Below are positions 45,013 through 55,380 of a stretch of DNA of 64,000 nucleotides, one piece after another. The notes beneath the pieces were generated by a model. The model was not told where the DNA came from. It did not search any database and worked only from the letters and a program-made list of their open reading frames with translations. Both the position numbers and the translations under genes were made by a program. The stretch is from contig OY978106.1 of assembly GCA_963854735.1 (NCBI GenBank), positions 1,143,978 through 1,207,977 on the forward strand, given 5' to 3'. Each line of letters starts with the position of its first letter. The first letter of the stretch is position 1. This DNA comes from Marvania coccoides. Its lineage: Eukaryota > Chlorophyta > Trebouxiophyceae > Chlorellales > Chlorellaceae.

Positions 45013-47034
45013 ATGCCGAACACCAAGCCACCGTGAGTTTTTTTCTTTAGCGATGATGGCAAAACTGCCCCGCCGCCGCCGTTGACTGACCCTTTCTGCA
45101 CCGGCCCTCCCTACAGAAGGTCTGCTGGGGCATCCACCCCTCCCCGCTCTGCTGAGGATTCGCAGTCTCCCCCTGGCCAGGGCAGCGATCCCTCGTGAGT
45201 TTTGATTGCAGTATTGAATTGAATTGTTGTCAACGTCTCTCTCGCACTCTATTTAAAATAAATAAATAAATAAATGCTTGCAGGTTGAAGCACTCTTCCA
45301 GCACGCTGTCCCGACTCACCCGCAGCGTCAGCAAGTTGCGTTCCCACCGTCGCCGCCCCTCAGACGTGCCAGCAGCAGAAGCGGTGGCGGCAGCAATGGC
45401 GACGGCGCCCTCAGCTCCAGCAGCTCTGGGTAGGTTGGCCTCACTGCGTACCGAACTGCCCCCAAGGGGACCCCCTTTGGCTGCTACCACTACTACTACT
45501 GCTGCTGCTGTGGACGCTGCTGCCTTCTTGCGCGTCGTGCCCGACATGCTCAGTGTGGATGCCGTCGTGGCAACCTCGCAGGCAGCACTCAGAGCGGCAG
45601 AGGGACTGGCAAGAACGCTGCGCTCCAGCGCCGTGGAAGAGCGTGCAACAGCAACAGCTTCGGCCGTCGCAGCACCCGCCTCCCCTGCTGGTGTCGAGGC
45701 CGCCCAGAAAGCCAGCGCAGATCGGGGGCGATGGGAGCGCTGTCTTTGCGACCTAGAGGTGGCAGTGGCCGAGCACAGATTCGAAGAGGCGGTCGCGCAC
45801 TGGCGCAAGCTCCGGGCTGAAGCTGGTCGGGCGCCCCAAGACTCCCCTGCCGCTGTGGAGACCGCCTGGCGCATGAGTCTGGAGGCCGAACGGTGGGGGG
45901 TGCGGCTGGGGGAGGCAGTCAGGCGGCGCATGGACCTGGACGGGCGCAGCCACTGCCCGGTGGACGGCATGGCCCCCCTGGTGAAAGCGCTGGCGCAGTG
46001 CGCTGGCCCTGCAGCGGCGCTGGATGCCCTGCTGGCGTCTGCCAGCGTGCAGCTGCGAGAGGACCTCGATGAAGCAGCCCAAGAGGCGCCAGAGGTGGGG
46101 GTGGCGGGCGACAGCGCAGCGGTGGAGCTGGCGTCTTCAATCGGCCAGGCTTTTTGTTTGGGCGCGGCCCGAGCATGGACGGCTGCGCATGCCGCTCTGA
46201 ACACCAGAGAGCTGGCCACCTGCGGGGGATCTCTCACGGAGTGGACGATGGGGGAGCTGCATGGGGCGTGCGAGGTGCTGCGCAAGGCGGCCATTCTGCC
46301 TCGCGCTGCCCCCGCCGGCCTGTCCACCACCGCCCGCTGCGCTGCCGCTTTTGTGGTGCACTGCGACGCGCTGGCCGCCAACGCGGGCTGTCCGGTGGGT
46401 CAGTTTGCGCGGGAAGCGGTGTGGCCCAGCGTGAGCCCGGTGCTGGAGCGCAGGGTGCGGCAGTTGTGCGAGGGAATGCGGAAAGGGACCAAGGCAGAAG
46501 CAGCAGCTGCTTCCCGCCTGATAGCGCTCCCCCCTCCCGATGAATCCTCCTGGGACGCTCTGTTTGACGTGTTTCCCTCGTACAAGCGGCTGCTGGCAGA
46601 ATTTTCAATGTATGCGGCCACTTTGGCCCTCATTGCCAGTCCACAAGCTGTGGCAGCCTGCAGGCTAGCCATCGCCACCATATTTTCGGTAAGAAAAGAA
46701 GAAAGAAGCGTGTTAGACCGTGCTACACCCCCCCCCCCCCCCCCCTCTGATTTCATCTCGTTTTTTGAAATTGAAACAGACGCATGGGGAGGCCCTGGCT
46801 ACCGCTCTTTCTGCCAATCCCAATGCCAGCGCGGCTGCGGAGTTGGCCATGGAGGTGGCCACTCGCCTGATGGAGCGCGGCCTGGCTGAGGCGACTGACA
46901 CGCTGACAGCTGCAGGGTGGGGTTCCTCCCTGGATGCCGTGGCTCTGCTGGCCGCGGTGGAGCGCATGGCGCAGACAATGGGCATGGCTTCAGTGCCTTT
47001 GGAGGAAGCAGGAGAAGAGTTGGAAATACAATAG
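45013..47034 (+). CDS. EXO84-like exocyst subunit
   Basis: Four exons (45013-45032, 45117-45194, 45284-46688, 46780-47034) give 585 residues. A Ser/Pro-rich N terminus (MPNTKPPRSAGASTPPRSAE) with a basic stretch (LKSR-type RSHRRRP) is followed by helical repeats. The block RWERCLCDLEVAVAEHRFEE matches the EXO84 'L..Ld.lia..rfe.A' region. SLTEWTMGELHGACEVLRKA followed by AAAFVVHCDALAANAGCPVG resembles the plant EXO84 C-terminal segment 'f..W...ei..f..ll...v'. The exocyst tethers secretory vesicles to the plasma membrane. The family call is moderate since motifs are weak. Intron 3 contains a run of 18 C (46728-46745). Confidence 0.55.
46728..46745. repeat. C18 homopolymer in an intron
   Basis: Eighteen consecutive C within the polypyrimidine part of EXO84-like intron 3 (46689-46779). 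Length may vary or be a sequencing uncertainty. Confidence 0.9.
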
Positions 47035-47084
47035 CTATCTCTGTTTTCTTTCAATTATCGAGTACTACACTTGCTATATAATAT

Positions 47085-47112
47085 ACTGACTGACTGACTG
47101 ACTGACTGACTG
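47085..47112. repeat. (ACTG)7 microsatellite
   Basis: Seven tandem ACTG units between two convergent genes, followed by two AATG-like units. Confidence 0.95.
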
Positions 47113-47195
47113 AATGAATGCATTGGGAGTGAGTAAACAGCAGAAAATGCAAAAGATGTCTTGATGACTGGGCGCTCAACTTTCTGGAACGGTGC

Positions 47196-49465
47196 TCAAG
47201 GCGTAGGGCTGGCAGACGCGCCAGTGCCAGAGGAAGAGGAGGCCTTGAGGTCGAAGGTGGGGTTGGTCACAGCGAACTGCGACCGAAGGGGCTTCTCTCC
47301 TCGGTTGCCTGCCGCAGAAGCGGCGCCTGCTGCCGCTGCGCGTGCCATGCGGCTGCGGTGGCGCCGCCGCGCCAGCCAGATGCCCAAGAACACCAGCAAG
47401 GGCGCCAGAATGAGGCCCAGCACGGTGGCAATGAGGGCGATGACCCATGTGTCCAGCACCTTTTTCTTCGTAAAGGGCTGCTCTGTCTCGGGCGCAGGGT
47501 CGCCACGCCCGGTGCTGTCTTCGGGGGAAGGGGGAGATATGGGGTTGGCGGGCAGGACCTCCGGGGGGATGGGCACGTTGATGGGCGGCAGCTCTGTTTC
47601 CTGTGGGGCCGTATCAGGCGCAGGGACGGTGGTGGGCGGGCACAGTGTGGGGTCGAACGTGTAGGGACCAGAGAGGTAGGGGCCTGCAGTTGCGGCAAGC
47701 GCCGCGGCCCTGGCGGCGCACAGCTCGGCCTGCGAGAGGGCGGCTGGGGCGCCTCCCTGGATGAGCGCACGGCGCTTGACGTGCCGGTCAAACACCGGGG
47801 ACAGCTTGGACAGCATCTCCACGGAGAACGCCTGGTCCTCCAGCCGCTGGCGGCGCTGCTCGCCGCTCAAGCACTGGGACACGTCGCCAGCGCCGGCCAG
47901 CACGCTGAACGTGCCAGCAGGGCAGGGCAGGCACGCGGTCGCCTCTGGGTTGGACCACGTTCCAGGTTTGCATGTCTGGCACGAGGTGGAGCCCGGAGAA
48001 GTCGCCACGCGTCCCTCAGGGCATAGCTTGCATGCCGGCGAGTTGGCATTGAAAGCGTAGCTGCCGGAGGGGCAAGCAGAGCACAGTCCCCCAGCCCGGC
48101 CCGACTTTCCTGGCTTGCAAGCCCCGGCGGGCGGGGTCCCTCCAAGGCCGGCGGTCAGAATGTCCATCACCTCGCCCTCTGGCACCTCCATGCTGCGCTG
48201 CATGTAGTACGAGTGGGGCACGGGAAGCAGCCAGTACTCCAGGCCCAGCGCACCCGAGGTGTGCCAGAACATCATGGGAGGGTCCGCCATGAACAGGAAC
48301 TCGACCAAAGCGGTGCCGGGGGCGGAAAACAGGGCGTGCGACAGCCCAGCGCCGTGGGGACCGATCACGACCCTGGCGCGCTGGAACAGGTCGATCGACT
48401 GGGTGGGAGAGAGACCGCCGTTGAAGACGACCAAAGGGTTTGATGGGAAGGCGGTGCGGATGGTGTTCAGCAGGTGCGCTTCGTTGGCGACCTGGCGAGT
48501 GGGCTCAGCGGCGCGAGACACGTACACGATGAGGTCGCGCTCGTAAGAGGGAAGGGAGGACACCCCGAGGGCAGAGCGCACGGACATGAGGGCTTCGCGG
48601 GGCGGCGTGATTCGCGGCACCGGGGTGGGCACCAGCAGGGAGTCAGCGCAGAATAGCTCCTCTGGGTCGTAGGTCACCAGCTGGTCCTGGCTGATGCCCA
48701 GCAGCGCCAGCCACGCCGCCTCGTAGGGCTTCCCCCAGGTGAGCAGCTTGGTGTCGGGGGTGAGCGCGCCTGCCTCCTGCAGTGCCACCACCCTCGGCAG
48801 CGTCTCCTCCAGGAAATGGTAGTACATGTGGCCGTACCTGTGCACGTATTAAGCCACGGTTTTTAAATAAGTGGGGTATATATAATTAAGAAACGTTCAA
48901 GTACGTCTAGTACTAGTACCTTTGGATGACGGTGGCCATTCTTTGGAAGCGGTGGGTGCAGCCCAGCACGGCCTGCGCCGGGCTCCTTGGCGGGAGCGGC
49001 AGTGTGGGGTTGGTGCGGTTGTGGAAGAGGTGGGGGAGGTGGTAGACCCTGCCTTGTGCGTCATACACCATTCCCACCTCGCCCTCCACAAAGCCGTGGG
49101 GCACGATGGCAACGTACTGGGCGGAGACGTCGGTGAAGGTGTTGTCCCCGGTGGCCGACACGTCCTGCATGAGGTTGAAGGACTCGGCAAAGTCCACCAG
49201 AACGCGCGGGTCCAGCGTTTTGGGGGGCGGTCGGGAGAATGGACGCTGGGGGGGACCAGCCTCCAGCACGATGACCCCGCTGGGGGAGCCAGTGGAGATT
49301 TGCGTAATAGGGGTCCATTGCTGCTGGCCTGCAGGCATAAGAGATGCGGGGGTGATTCTGAGAAGAAGGGTGTGAAAACATGAAGCGATTTTTTTTGCTG
49401 CCTCCTCTCTCACCAGCCGCTTGCATCGCCAGTCCTAGCGCCAGGAGTAGCACGAATGGTGTCAT
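47196..49465 (-). CDS. GT61-family glycosyltransferase fused to Cys-rich repeats and a C-terminal TM helix
   Basis: Three exons (49465-49414, 49328-48920, 48837-47196) give 700 residues. The ATG at 49465 starts a signal peptide (MTPFVLLLALGLAMQAA). The GT61 (DUF563) domain spans about 30-410: YGHMYYHFLEETLPRVVALQ, then LIVYVSRA, VVFNGGLSPTQSIDLFQRA and VVIGPHGAGLSHALFSAPG, all family hallmarks. After it (about 400-510) come cysteine-rich GCC2/GCC3-type repeats (LCSACPSGSYAFNANSPACK; CQTCKPGTWSNPEATACLPC). A proline-rich stalk precedes a single membrane helix (VIALIATVLGLILAPLLVFL, about residues 615-635) and a short basic tail. Plant GT61 enzymes are type II Golgi proteins; this one appears type I. 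GT61 members add xylose, arabinose or GlcNAc; the substrate here is unknown. Confidence 0.82.
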
Positions 49466-49776
49466 CGTTTTCAACGTCTTCTTTTATTGCATGCGCAGCC
49501 TGGAATAGGCCGGTCGCCTAACTTTGACCAATGTATTCTGGCAACCAGCGCTCACTGAAAGCAGTCGTGAGCGCACTCCTGTCCGCACTTGCACCCGTTT
49601 TAAAATTTTTAGAGCGTGTTTTCATGCTTCCTTGGGAATCAGACAGGGAAAAGGACGCCCTTCTCGAGGCATTTTATTTTGGTCGTCTGCGCTTTAAAGT
49701 GTAAATTTTCAAGCTCAAGGATCACAGCAAACTGCAACTTGGAAATACTGGGAAAAAAATAAAGTAGCTGCCTGCG
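49466..49776. other. divergent promoter region
   Basis: AT-rich upstream region of the GT61 gene (minus) and the BCL7-like gene (plus). No gene is seen. Confidence 0.5.
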
Positions 49777-50282
49777 ATGGCGACGCGGCAGCGGGCTCTG
49801 CGGGGCGAAGATGTTCGGGAATTCGAGGGCAGAGTGCGCCAGTGGAAGCGGGAATGGAAGATAGCCGAGAACTCGTCTAAAGTAAAAAGGCTAGAGTTCT
49901 ATAGATGGGTGGCGACAGGTGCGCCGTGCCCTTTTTTTTTGTTTATTTGCAAGAAGCTAAATTCACAAACTGATCTTGTTGAGCAACCAAATATCAAATT
50001 TGGAATGGACAACATGCAGATTTGCGAGATGTGGCTGCTCCAGGCAAGCGGCACCCCACCATCATCCCGCTGCCCACTCCCAGCGGAAAGCCGCTGCCAC
50101 CTCTGTTTATGCGTGGCGCCATCCCCATCGTGTCAGCTGCGCCTATGCCCAAGATATCGCAGAAGTTTAAGCTTTCGCTCGGTGGCGGAGGCGGGGGCGC
50201 GGGGCAGGGCAGCCAAGACACAGGTGCTGCGCCTTTCAGCCCCCCAGCGCCCAGCGTAGGAACAGCTAGTGGACCTCGATAG
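49777..50282 (+). CDS. small protein with BCL7-like N terminus
   Basis: Two exons (49777-49918 and 50020-50282) give 134 residues. The N terminus REFEGRVRQWKREWKIAENS then VKRLEFYRWVAT resembles the BCL7 family pattern 'kvRkWEKkwv.v....i.KWvP'. BCL7 proteins are small accessory subunits of SWI/SNF chromatin remodelers in animals and plants. The second exon is Pro/Gly-rich (HPTIIPLPTPSGKPLPPLF; LGGGGGGAG) with no domain. Two in-frame acceptors are possible (TGCAG|ATTTG or GCGAG|ATGTG); the first is more canonical. The family call rests on about 30 residues. Confidence 0.45.
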
Positions 50283-50425
50283 CATGCTCTACTAATTCTT
50301 CGGGCCCCCTGGGGATATGAATAAATGATTTTCTATTTTTTTTGTTGGGCATGCCATTTTGTATGTTAATATATATTTCAGCAGCAGGTTTTCTATTGTT
50401 GCCGTCAGAGCTTGTAATTATATTT

Positions 50426-53400
50426 TTAGGCCAGCACCGTGCCGCGCTCCCCGCGCGTCAGCTTGACCGTGGTGTCGCACAGCTGCTGAAAGATGGGACT
50501 GTGCGAGATGCAGAGAACCTGGGCCAGTGGCGGCCGCAAAGAGCTGTTTCCACTCTTATTGCACAGCATCTTCATCATCTGAGCAGCGAGCTCCTGGTTT
50601 TCGGCATCAAGCGCCGCGTCCACTTCGTCAGCCAGCAGCACTGACGACCCCCCACTGCTGCCGCTACACACCGCCATGCGAGCTGCAACGCACAGGGCAA
50701 GGGCCACCAAGGTGCGCTGCCCGCCGGATAAAGACTGCAAGCCGGCTTCCCATTGGCTGCCACCGCGGGGGCGGTGGCAGAAGGAGGCTCCGCAGCGGTG
50801 CACAGGCCCCTCCTCCCCTGCCCGCTTCAGATCCACGTCCACAGCTGGCAGCGCATCCCTGACGATCTCTCTAAAGAGTTCCACCACCGCGTCGAACACC
50901 GATTCATTGATGCGCGTGGCCAGCGGGTCGATGGTCTGGATCCCATCAGCCAGGGCCTCTGCGGCATGGGCCATTACCTCCTCGTGAATGCGCAGCACAG
51001 CGAGCTCGCGGGAAGCCACCTCGGTGGCGCGCTGGTGGGCCAGAGCATCGGCGCCGCCAGATCGGTTGCTGCCTGCAGCTGCGCGGAGCTTTTTACTTTC
51101 AGCCTGCACGCGCGCATGGAACACGTTGGGAACGCTTTCTGAAAAAATAAAGAAGGAAAAAACACCTGCCTCCAGCTCGGCATGGCGCGCCATGGCCTCT
51201 CGCGCAGCTGCTGCTATAGAATCCAAGCTCTGGGTGTCTGTGCCGCTGCTGACAGTATTGTGGTTTCCCTCGGGGTGCGGCGGTGGAAATCTGCAGCTCT
51301 GGTGGCCCTCAAACTCTCGCAGCAGCTTGCCCACCGACTGCAAAGTCGTGGTGGCAGCGGCCACCTGTCGTGCGGCGTCAGTGCGGGCGCCAGATGCTGC
51401 GTGGAGCCCCTCCTCGCAGCGCGAAAGCTCCACGGCGCGTGCTGCCGAAACGTCACTGGCGGCACGGGCGGCAGCAGCCGCCTCGCCGCGCAGCCTGCCC
51501 TCCACCTCCTGCAAACGGCCCTCAATCAGATGCAGCGATGCGCGCGCCGTCTCTGCATCGAAATCTGACAGCAAAGCAGCTGCAGCCTGAGCCTGTGATG
51601 CCGCCACTGCTTGACGCCGCTTGAGCTCCTGCGCTGCAGCGAGACGCTCTGCGATCGTGTCGTCAAAACTGCCATCCGCTTCAAGGGCAGCGGCGAGCGT
51701 TCTGCAGCACGCCCGTTGCGAATCCAGGCGCTGCACTGCTGCTGTAGCGCCATGCACAGCACGCTCAGCGCCCTCCAGCTCAGAACGAGCCTCGTGCAGG
51801 GCAGCTGCTGCCGAGGCCGCTGCGGCAGCGGCATTGCGCCGTGCAGCCACGGCGCGACCCATCTCCGCAGCCATGGCCTCTGCCGCCTGGAGCTCCACGG
51901 CAAGCGTCTCTGCCACATCCGCGGCTGCATCTGACCTGATCTTGGCATGCATTCTGCTGCGGCCAGCCTGGGTCGGGAGCGTCCAGCCACCAGCCAGGCG
52001 GCCTCGAGATGCCACTGTGCCGTCCAGTGAGACCGCAGGCACGCCAAACTGCTCAAGAACTGCCCTGGCTACCTGCGGTGTGGCGGCAACGACGTGCGTG
52101 CCAAAGGCGCGGCACACAGCTGGCACGTGGGAGGGAGAGGCGCACTCCACCAGGTCCAGGGGAACGACTACCTGTCCAGGCGGAAATGCAGCGGCAGCTG
52201 CCCTATGCGTGTGGAGTCGATCCGGCACAGACAGAGTGTCAAGGGGCCAGATGCGCAGACCCCTGGCCTGGCCGCTCTGCACCAGCCGCGCCACCAGCTG
52301 TGACGACGCTGCGACGGCGATGCTGAGGCGGTGGCCTGCGAGGACCTCCAGCGCGGCCGCCATCGGGAGTGCAGCTTCGGGGTCTTTGAAGCGAAAGCAA
52401 GAGTGCAGAGGAGCCAGGCCCGACGGGAGGGGTTTATATGGCCCCTGGGCTTTGACCAGGTCTTTGGCCGATGCAGCAGCTGCCCTGGCGCGGCAGCAGA
52501 GGTCAGCCGCTTGAGCTGCCGCATGCGACGCATCAGGCACAGTGTGCGTGACTTCGACCAGCGGCGGCGACACATCGAATTGCCTCTGGGCCTCTACCAC
52601 CCGCTGTTCTGCCGTTTCCATGGTTCGTTGGGCAGCCAAAAGCTGTGCACGGCCGGAGCGCAGCTGAGCTTCCACCTCGGCCGCCTTTTCCGCCGCTTCT
52701 GCCACGGATCCTGGGGAGGACCACACCCCATCCGCAGCGTGCTGCAGCACCCGGACTTGAGCATCTGCCACAGCGCAGGCGTGAGCTGCGCTGCTCTCAG
52801 CCGCTTGGGCAGCAGCGTGGGCTGCTGCGGCCGCGGTGTGCGCATCTAGCCGCTCATTTAGCAATCCAATCTCTTCTTGTATCGACACCCGCTGCAAAGC
52901 CAGCTGGAGGTTGCCCTGCGCACCGTAGCTGGCGAATGCAGCGTTTCCCGGTGCCTGCTGCTCTTCGCGTAGCTCAGCCACGCGATGCTCCAGCTGCCTC
53001 TGCTGCTGTGCCGCAACTGTCTCCTGGACAGCAGCTGCATCGTGCGCCGCCTGCGCCGCCTCCTCTTCCTGCCCTGCTCGCTGCAGCGTCGCGTCCACCA
53101 TCGCCGCCGTGGTGCGCTGAGACACCAGCAGCTCGTCCTCCAGCATGGCGCAGCGCTCTCCCCTGCGGGCTTGAGCGCTGGAGGCGGCCACCGTGCGCTC
53201 CTGCAACAAATCAGATTCATTTTGATTTTTTTTTTCTGTTGATTTTAAGAAGATTGCTAATAACTTGCCAGCTCCTCCATTTGGCTCCTAATTTTCTCGG
53301 TGTCCTTGGCCTGGAGGTCCAGCTCACGCAGCGCTCCTGCCGCCTCCTGCGCCCACCGTCCCTGGCCGCTGGACTCTGCGATGACGGCAGCCAAGGCCAG

Positions 53401-54035
53401 CGCATCGGCGGTGTCTGCCAGTTGGGTCACAGCGTCCTGCCGAATGAGCGACAGAGAAGTACCTAGGTGAATGCCCAGCGCTGTCAGCCGCTTCTTCACC
53501 TCCTTGCCGCTTGCTGATCGGCCGTTTATCCAATACGCACGGCCGCCGTCAGCGGTTATGCACGCTTGCACCGCCACATCTTCCTCGGGGACTGCGTCTT
53601 TTCGCCGCTTCAAAGTTGTGGACGGCCTGAACAACACTTGGACTTGGCATACCTGTGCTGATGGTGATAATTAGTAGGTTTTAGCAGAGAGGCTGAGAAA
53701 AAAACTTGTCCCGCTGGAGGCAAAAAAAACTACTGGTTATGTTGCGCACCTCATTGCTGCCAATGTGCCGCAGTTCATTCAGCCTTGACACTCCCAGGAC
53801 GCTGAGCGGCGAGGCGCAGGCAAAGCAGATTGCCTGCAGCAGCGTGGACTTGCCGGCGCCGTTGATGCCTGCCCAGGGAGAATCGCGTTGACAAGGTGAG
53901 TGACAGCGGCGCAAAAAAATTAAGGATGCGTGCTGACGTGCCTACGATGGCATTCAGGCCCTCCTTCAGCCGAACATTAATTTGATCTGAAATCGATTTA
54001 AAGCTTTTCAATTTTACTGATGCGATGAAGTACAT
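50426..54035 (-). CDS. divergent SMC-family ATPase
   Basis: Exons 54035-53942, 53868-53750, 53652-53269, 53200-51170 and 51103-50426 give 1101 residues. The Walker A GINGAGKST (residues 32-40) is formed across the exon 1/2 join. Coiled coils flank a hinge-like domain (RFKDPEAALPMAAALEVLAG ... DGTVASRGRLAGGW). The C-terminal head has the signature LSGGQRTLVALAL and Walker B SVLLADEVDAALD. This is an SMC protein; the start MYFIASVKLKSFKS and the hinge resemble SMC2 most, but coiled coils are short and orthology is uncertain. Three of four introns appear to have GC donors: GTAG|GCACGT, CTG|GCAAGT and GAG|GCAGGT. The last (51104-51169, 66 bases, in frame) could instead be retained, giving 1123 residues. 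Role inferred: chromosome structure or repair. Confidence 0.8.
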
Positions 54036-54073
54036 GTCGGTTGGCAAATGAATGAATGCGGTTTTAAAATTAT

Positions 54074-54775
54074 TTATTCGTGTGCATAACTGGGCTCGTG
54101 CGGGTGCGGGTTTTCGAGTTTCATCCGAAGAAACTTAAGTTGGCTGGCAGTGTGAGCGAAGCAGGCGCTGTTGCTCGTCCCCGGCTCTTCTGCGCCTCTC
54201 CTCCTTTTCCTTTTCGATGCGGCATCGGCAGCAGCAGCAGTAGGAGCAGCAGCAGCAGCACCTGCGTCGGGCACCGCCACCGTCTCCCCAGATTCTTCGA
54301 TGATGCAGGCGCCCAGAAGGGTGTCTATCACATACAGGTACACCTCCTTTTCGGCGGCACTGATCTCCGCCATCTCTGGGGCGCGGTACAGCAAGGCATG
54401 CTGGAGCGGCGGGGGCGGTAGTGAAATGAGAGCGCCTGGCAGCCCTCCAAAGCGCCGTCGGGCACCAAAAATGGGTAACCAGAGTTCGCCTTCCGCTCTT
54501 TTTGATGGCTTTCTCTGGGCGGCACGTTTATGGGGGGTGCTTAGAGGCCCCAATTCACCGGAGGCAGGCCCCAAACCAGACATGTCATCTACATAGGACT
54601 CGGCCCTCTCTCCGAAAGGTTTAGGGGGGTTTAGGAGTCGAAATTTTGGTCGTTTCCAGCAAACGAACACAGTTTTGAGATCGCGTTGATGCATACATTC
54701 CAAATATTCAGCCATTAAATACTGGTTCATTTTTTTTGTCTCACCCATCCCGCGAATGATGCCAACTCTGAGCAT
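54074..54775 (-). CDS. unrecognised protein, 233 residues
   Basis: A single open frame from ATG 54775. The N terminus (MLRVGIIRGMGETKK then MAEYLECMHQRDLKTVFVCW) has no signal. The middle is basic and low-complexity, and a helical stretch AEISAAEKEVYLYVIDTLLG is followed by an alanine run and a lysine/arginine patch (KRKRRRG). I do not recognise it. A potential splice donor (GGATGG|GTGAGA) after codon 10 means the N-terminal part could be intronic. It ends 38 bases upstream of the SMC start on the same strand. Confidence 0.45.
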   Translation of the reverse strand: MLRVGIIRGMGETKKMNQYLMAEYLECMHQRDLKTVFVCWKRPKFRLLNPPKPFGERAESYVDDMSGLGPASGELGPLSTPHKRAAQRKPSKRAEGELWLPIFGARRRFGGLPGALISLPPPPLQHALLYRAPEMAEISAAEKEVYLYVIDTLLGACIIEESGETVAVPDAGAAAAAPTAAAADAASKRKRRRGAEEPGTSNSACFAHTASQLKFLRMKLENPHPHEPSYAHE

Positions 54776-55380
54776 CGCCAAGGCGGGGACAAATTTGACG
54801 ATGTTTTCACATTAAACCTGCGCAATACTTGTAAACGTTTAACAACAGTTAATCAACTGTGCCTTCAAGAAAATAAATAATCAAATGTGCCTCCACCTGA
54901 CAGCCGGCATCTTTTCGGGCGAGGCGCCGCAGCGCCTGCATTGTGGGCGGGACAGCCCTAGGGGGTGATGGGCATGGCCGTGGGCGTGCGAGCGTTGCCC
55001 CGCAGGCGTCTCCCGGGCCGCGGGATGCCTTAGAGTGGAGGGGCTGGCGGCGGGGGGGGGGGGGCTCTGCCCAGATGCCTCCCAGGCCGCTGGAGGTATG
55101 TAGCCGAGCCGCTGTCGCCCCCCGGCCCTCGTACTCGCCCATACCAAGGTAATGCACCACTTGGGTCCGTCGGATTTCCGCAGGAGGGCGATGCGCATCT
55201 GCGGGTTCTGATGAAGCCAAGAAACCGAATACGAATGAATCCTGCCGAGTGAGAAAAGCAGGAAAAATAAACTAGTTTCAACTGCCGTCAGCACGATTCA
55301 AAAAAAAAGAAACAACCAAATGCAATCACCTGAATCCCGAATGGCTGTTTAGGTTGCAACACCCCTTCACCTTGATCGAC
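54776..55380. other. unresolved, possible minus-strand exons
   Basis: On the minus strand, 55241-55145 reads IHSYSVSWLHQNPQMRIALL then RKSDGPKWCIT between an acceptor-like CGGCAG and a donor-like GTATGG. A second open stretch (to 54881) ends in CRRCGASPEK. They may be exons of a small gene, but the intervening sequence is too short for an intron with the sites I see and I find no start. A G13 run lies at 55052-55064. Confidence 0.3.

Noticed and set aside
51143..51169. A 27-base intron (GTGTTT...TTTCAG) in the SMC gene
   Set aside because: Too short to splice; a 66-base intron with a GC donor and the later GTGCAG acceptor fits the frame better.
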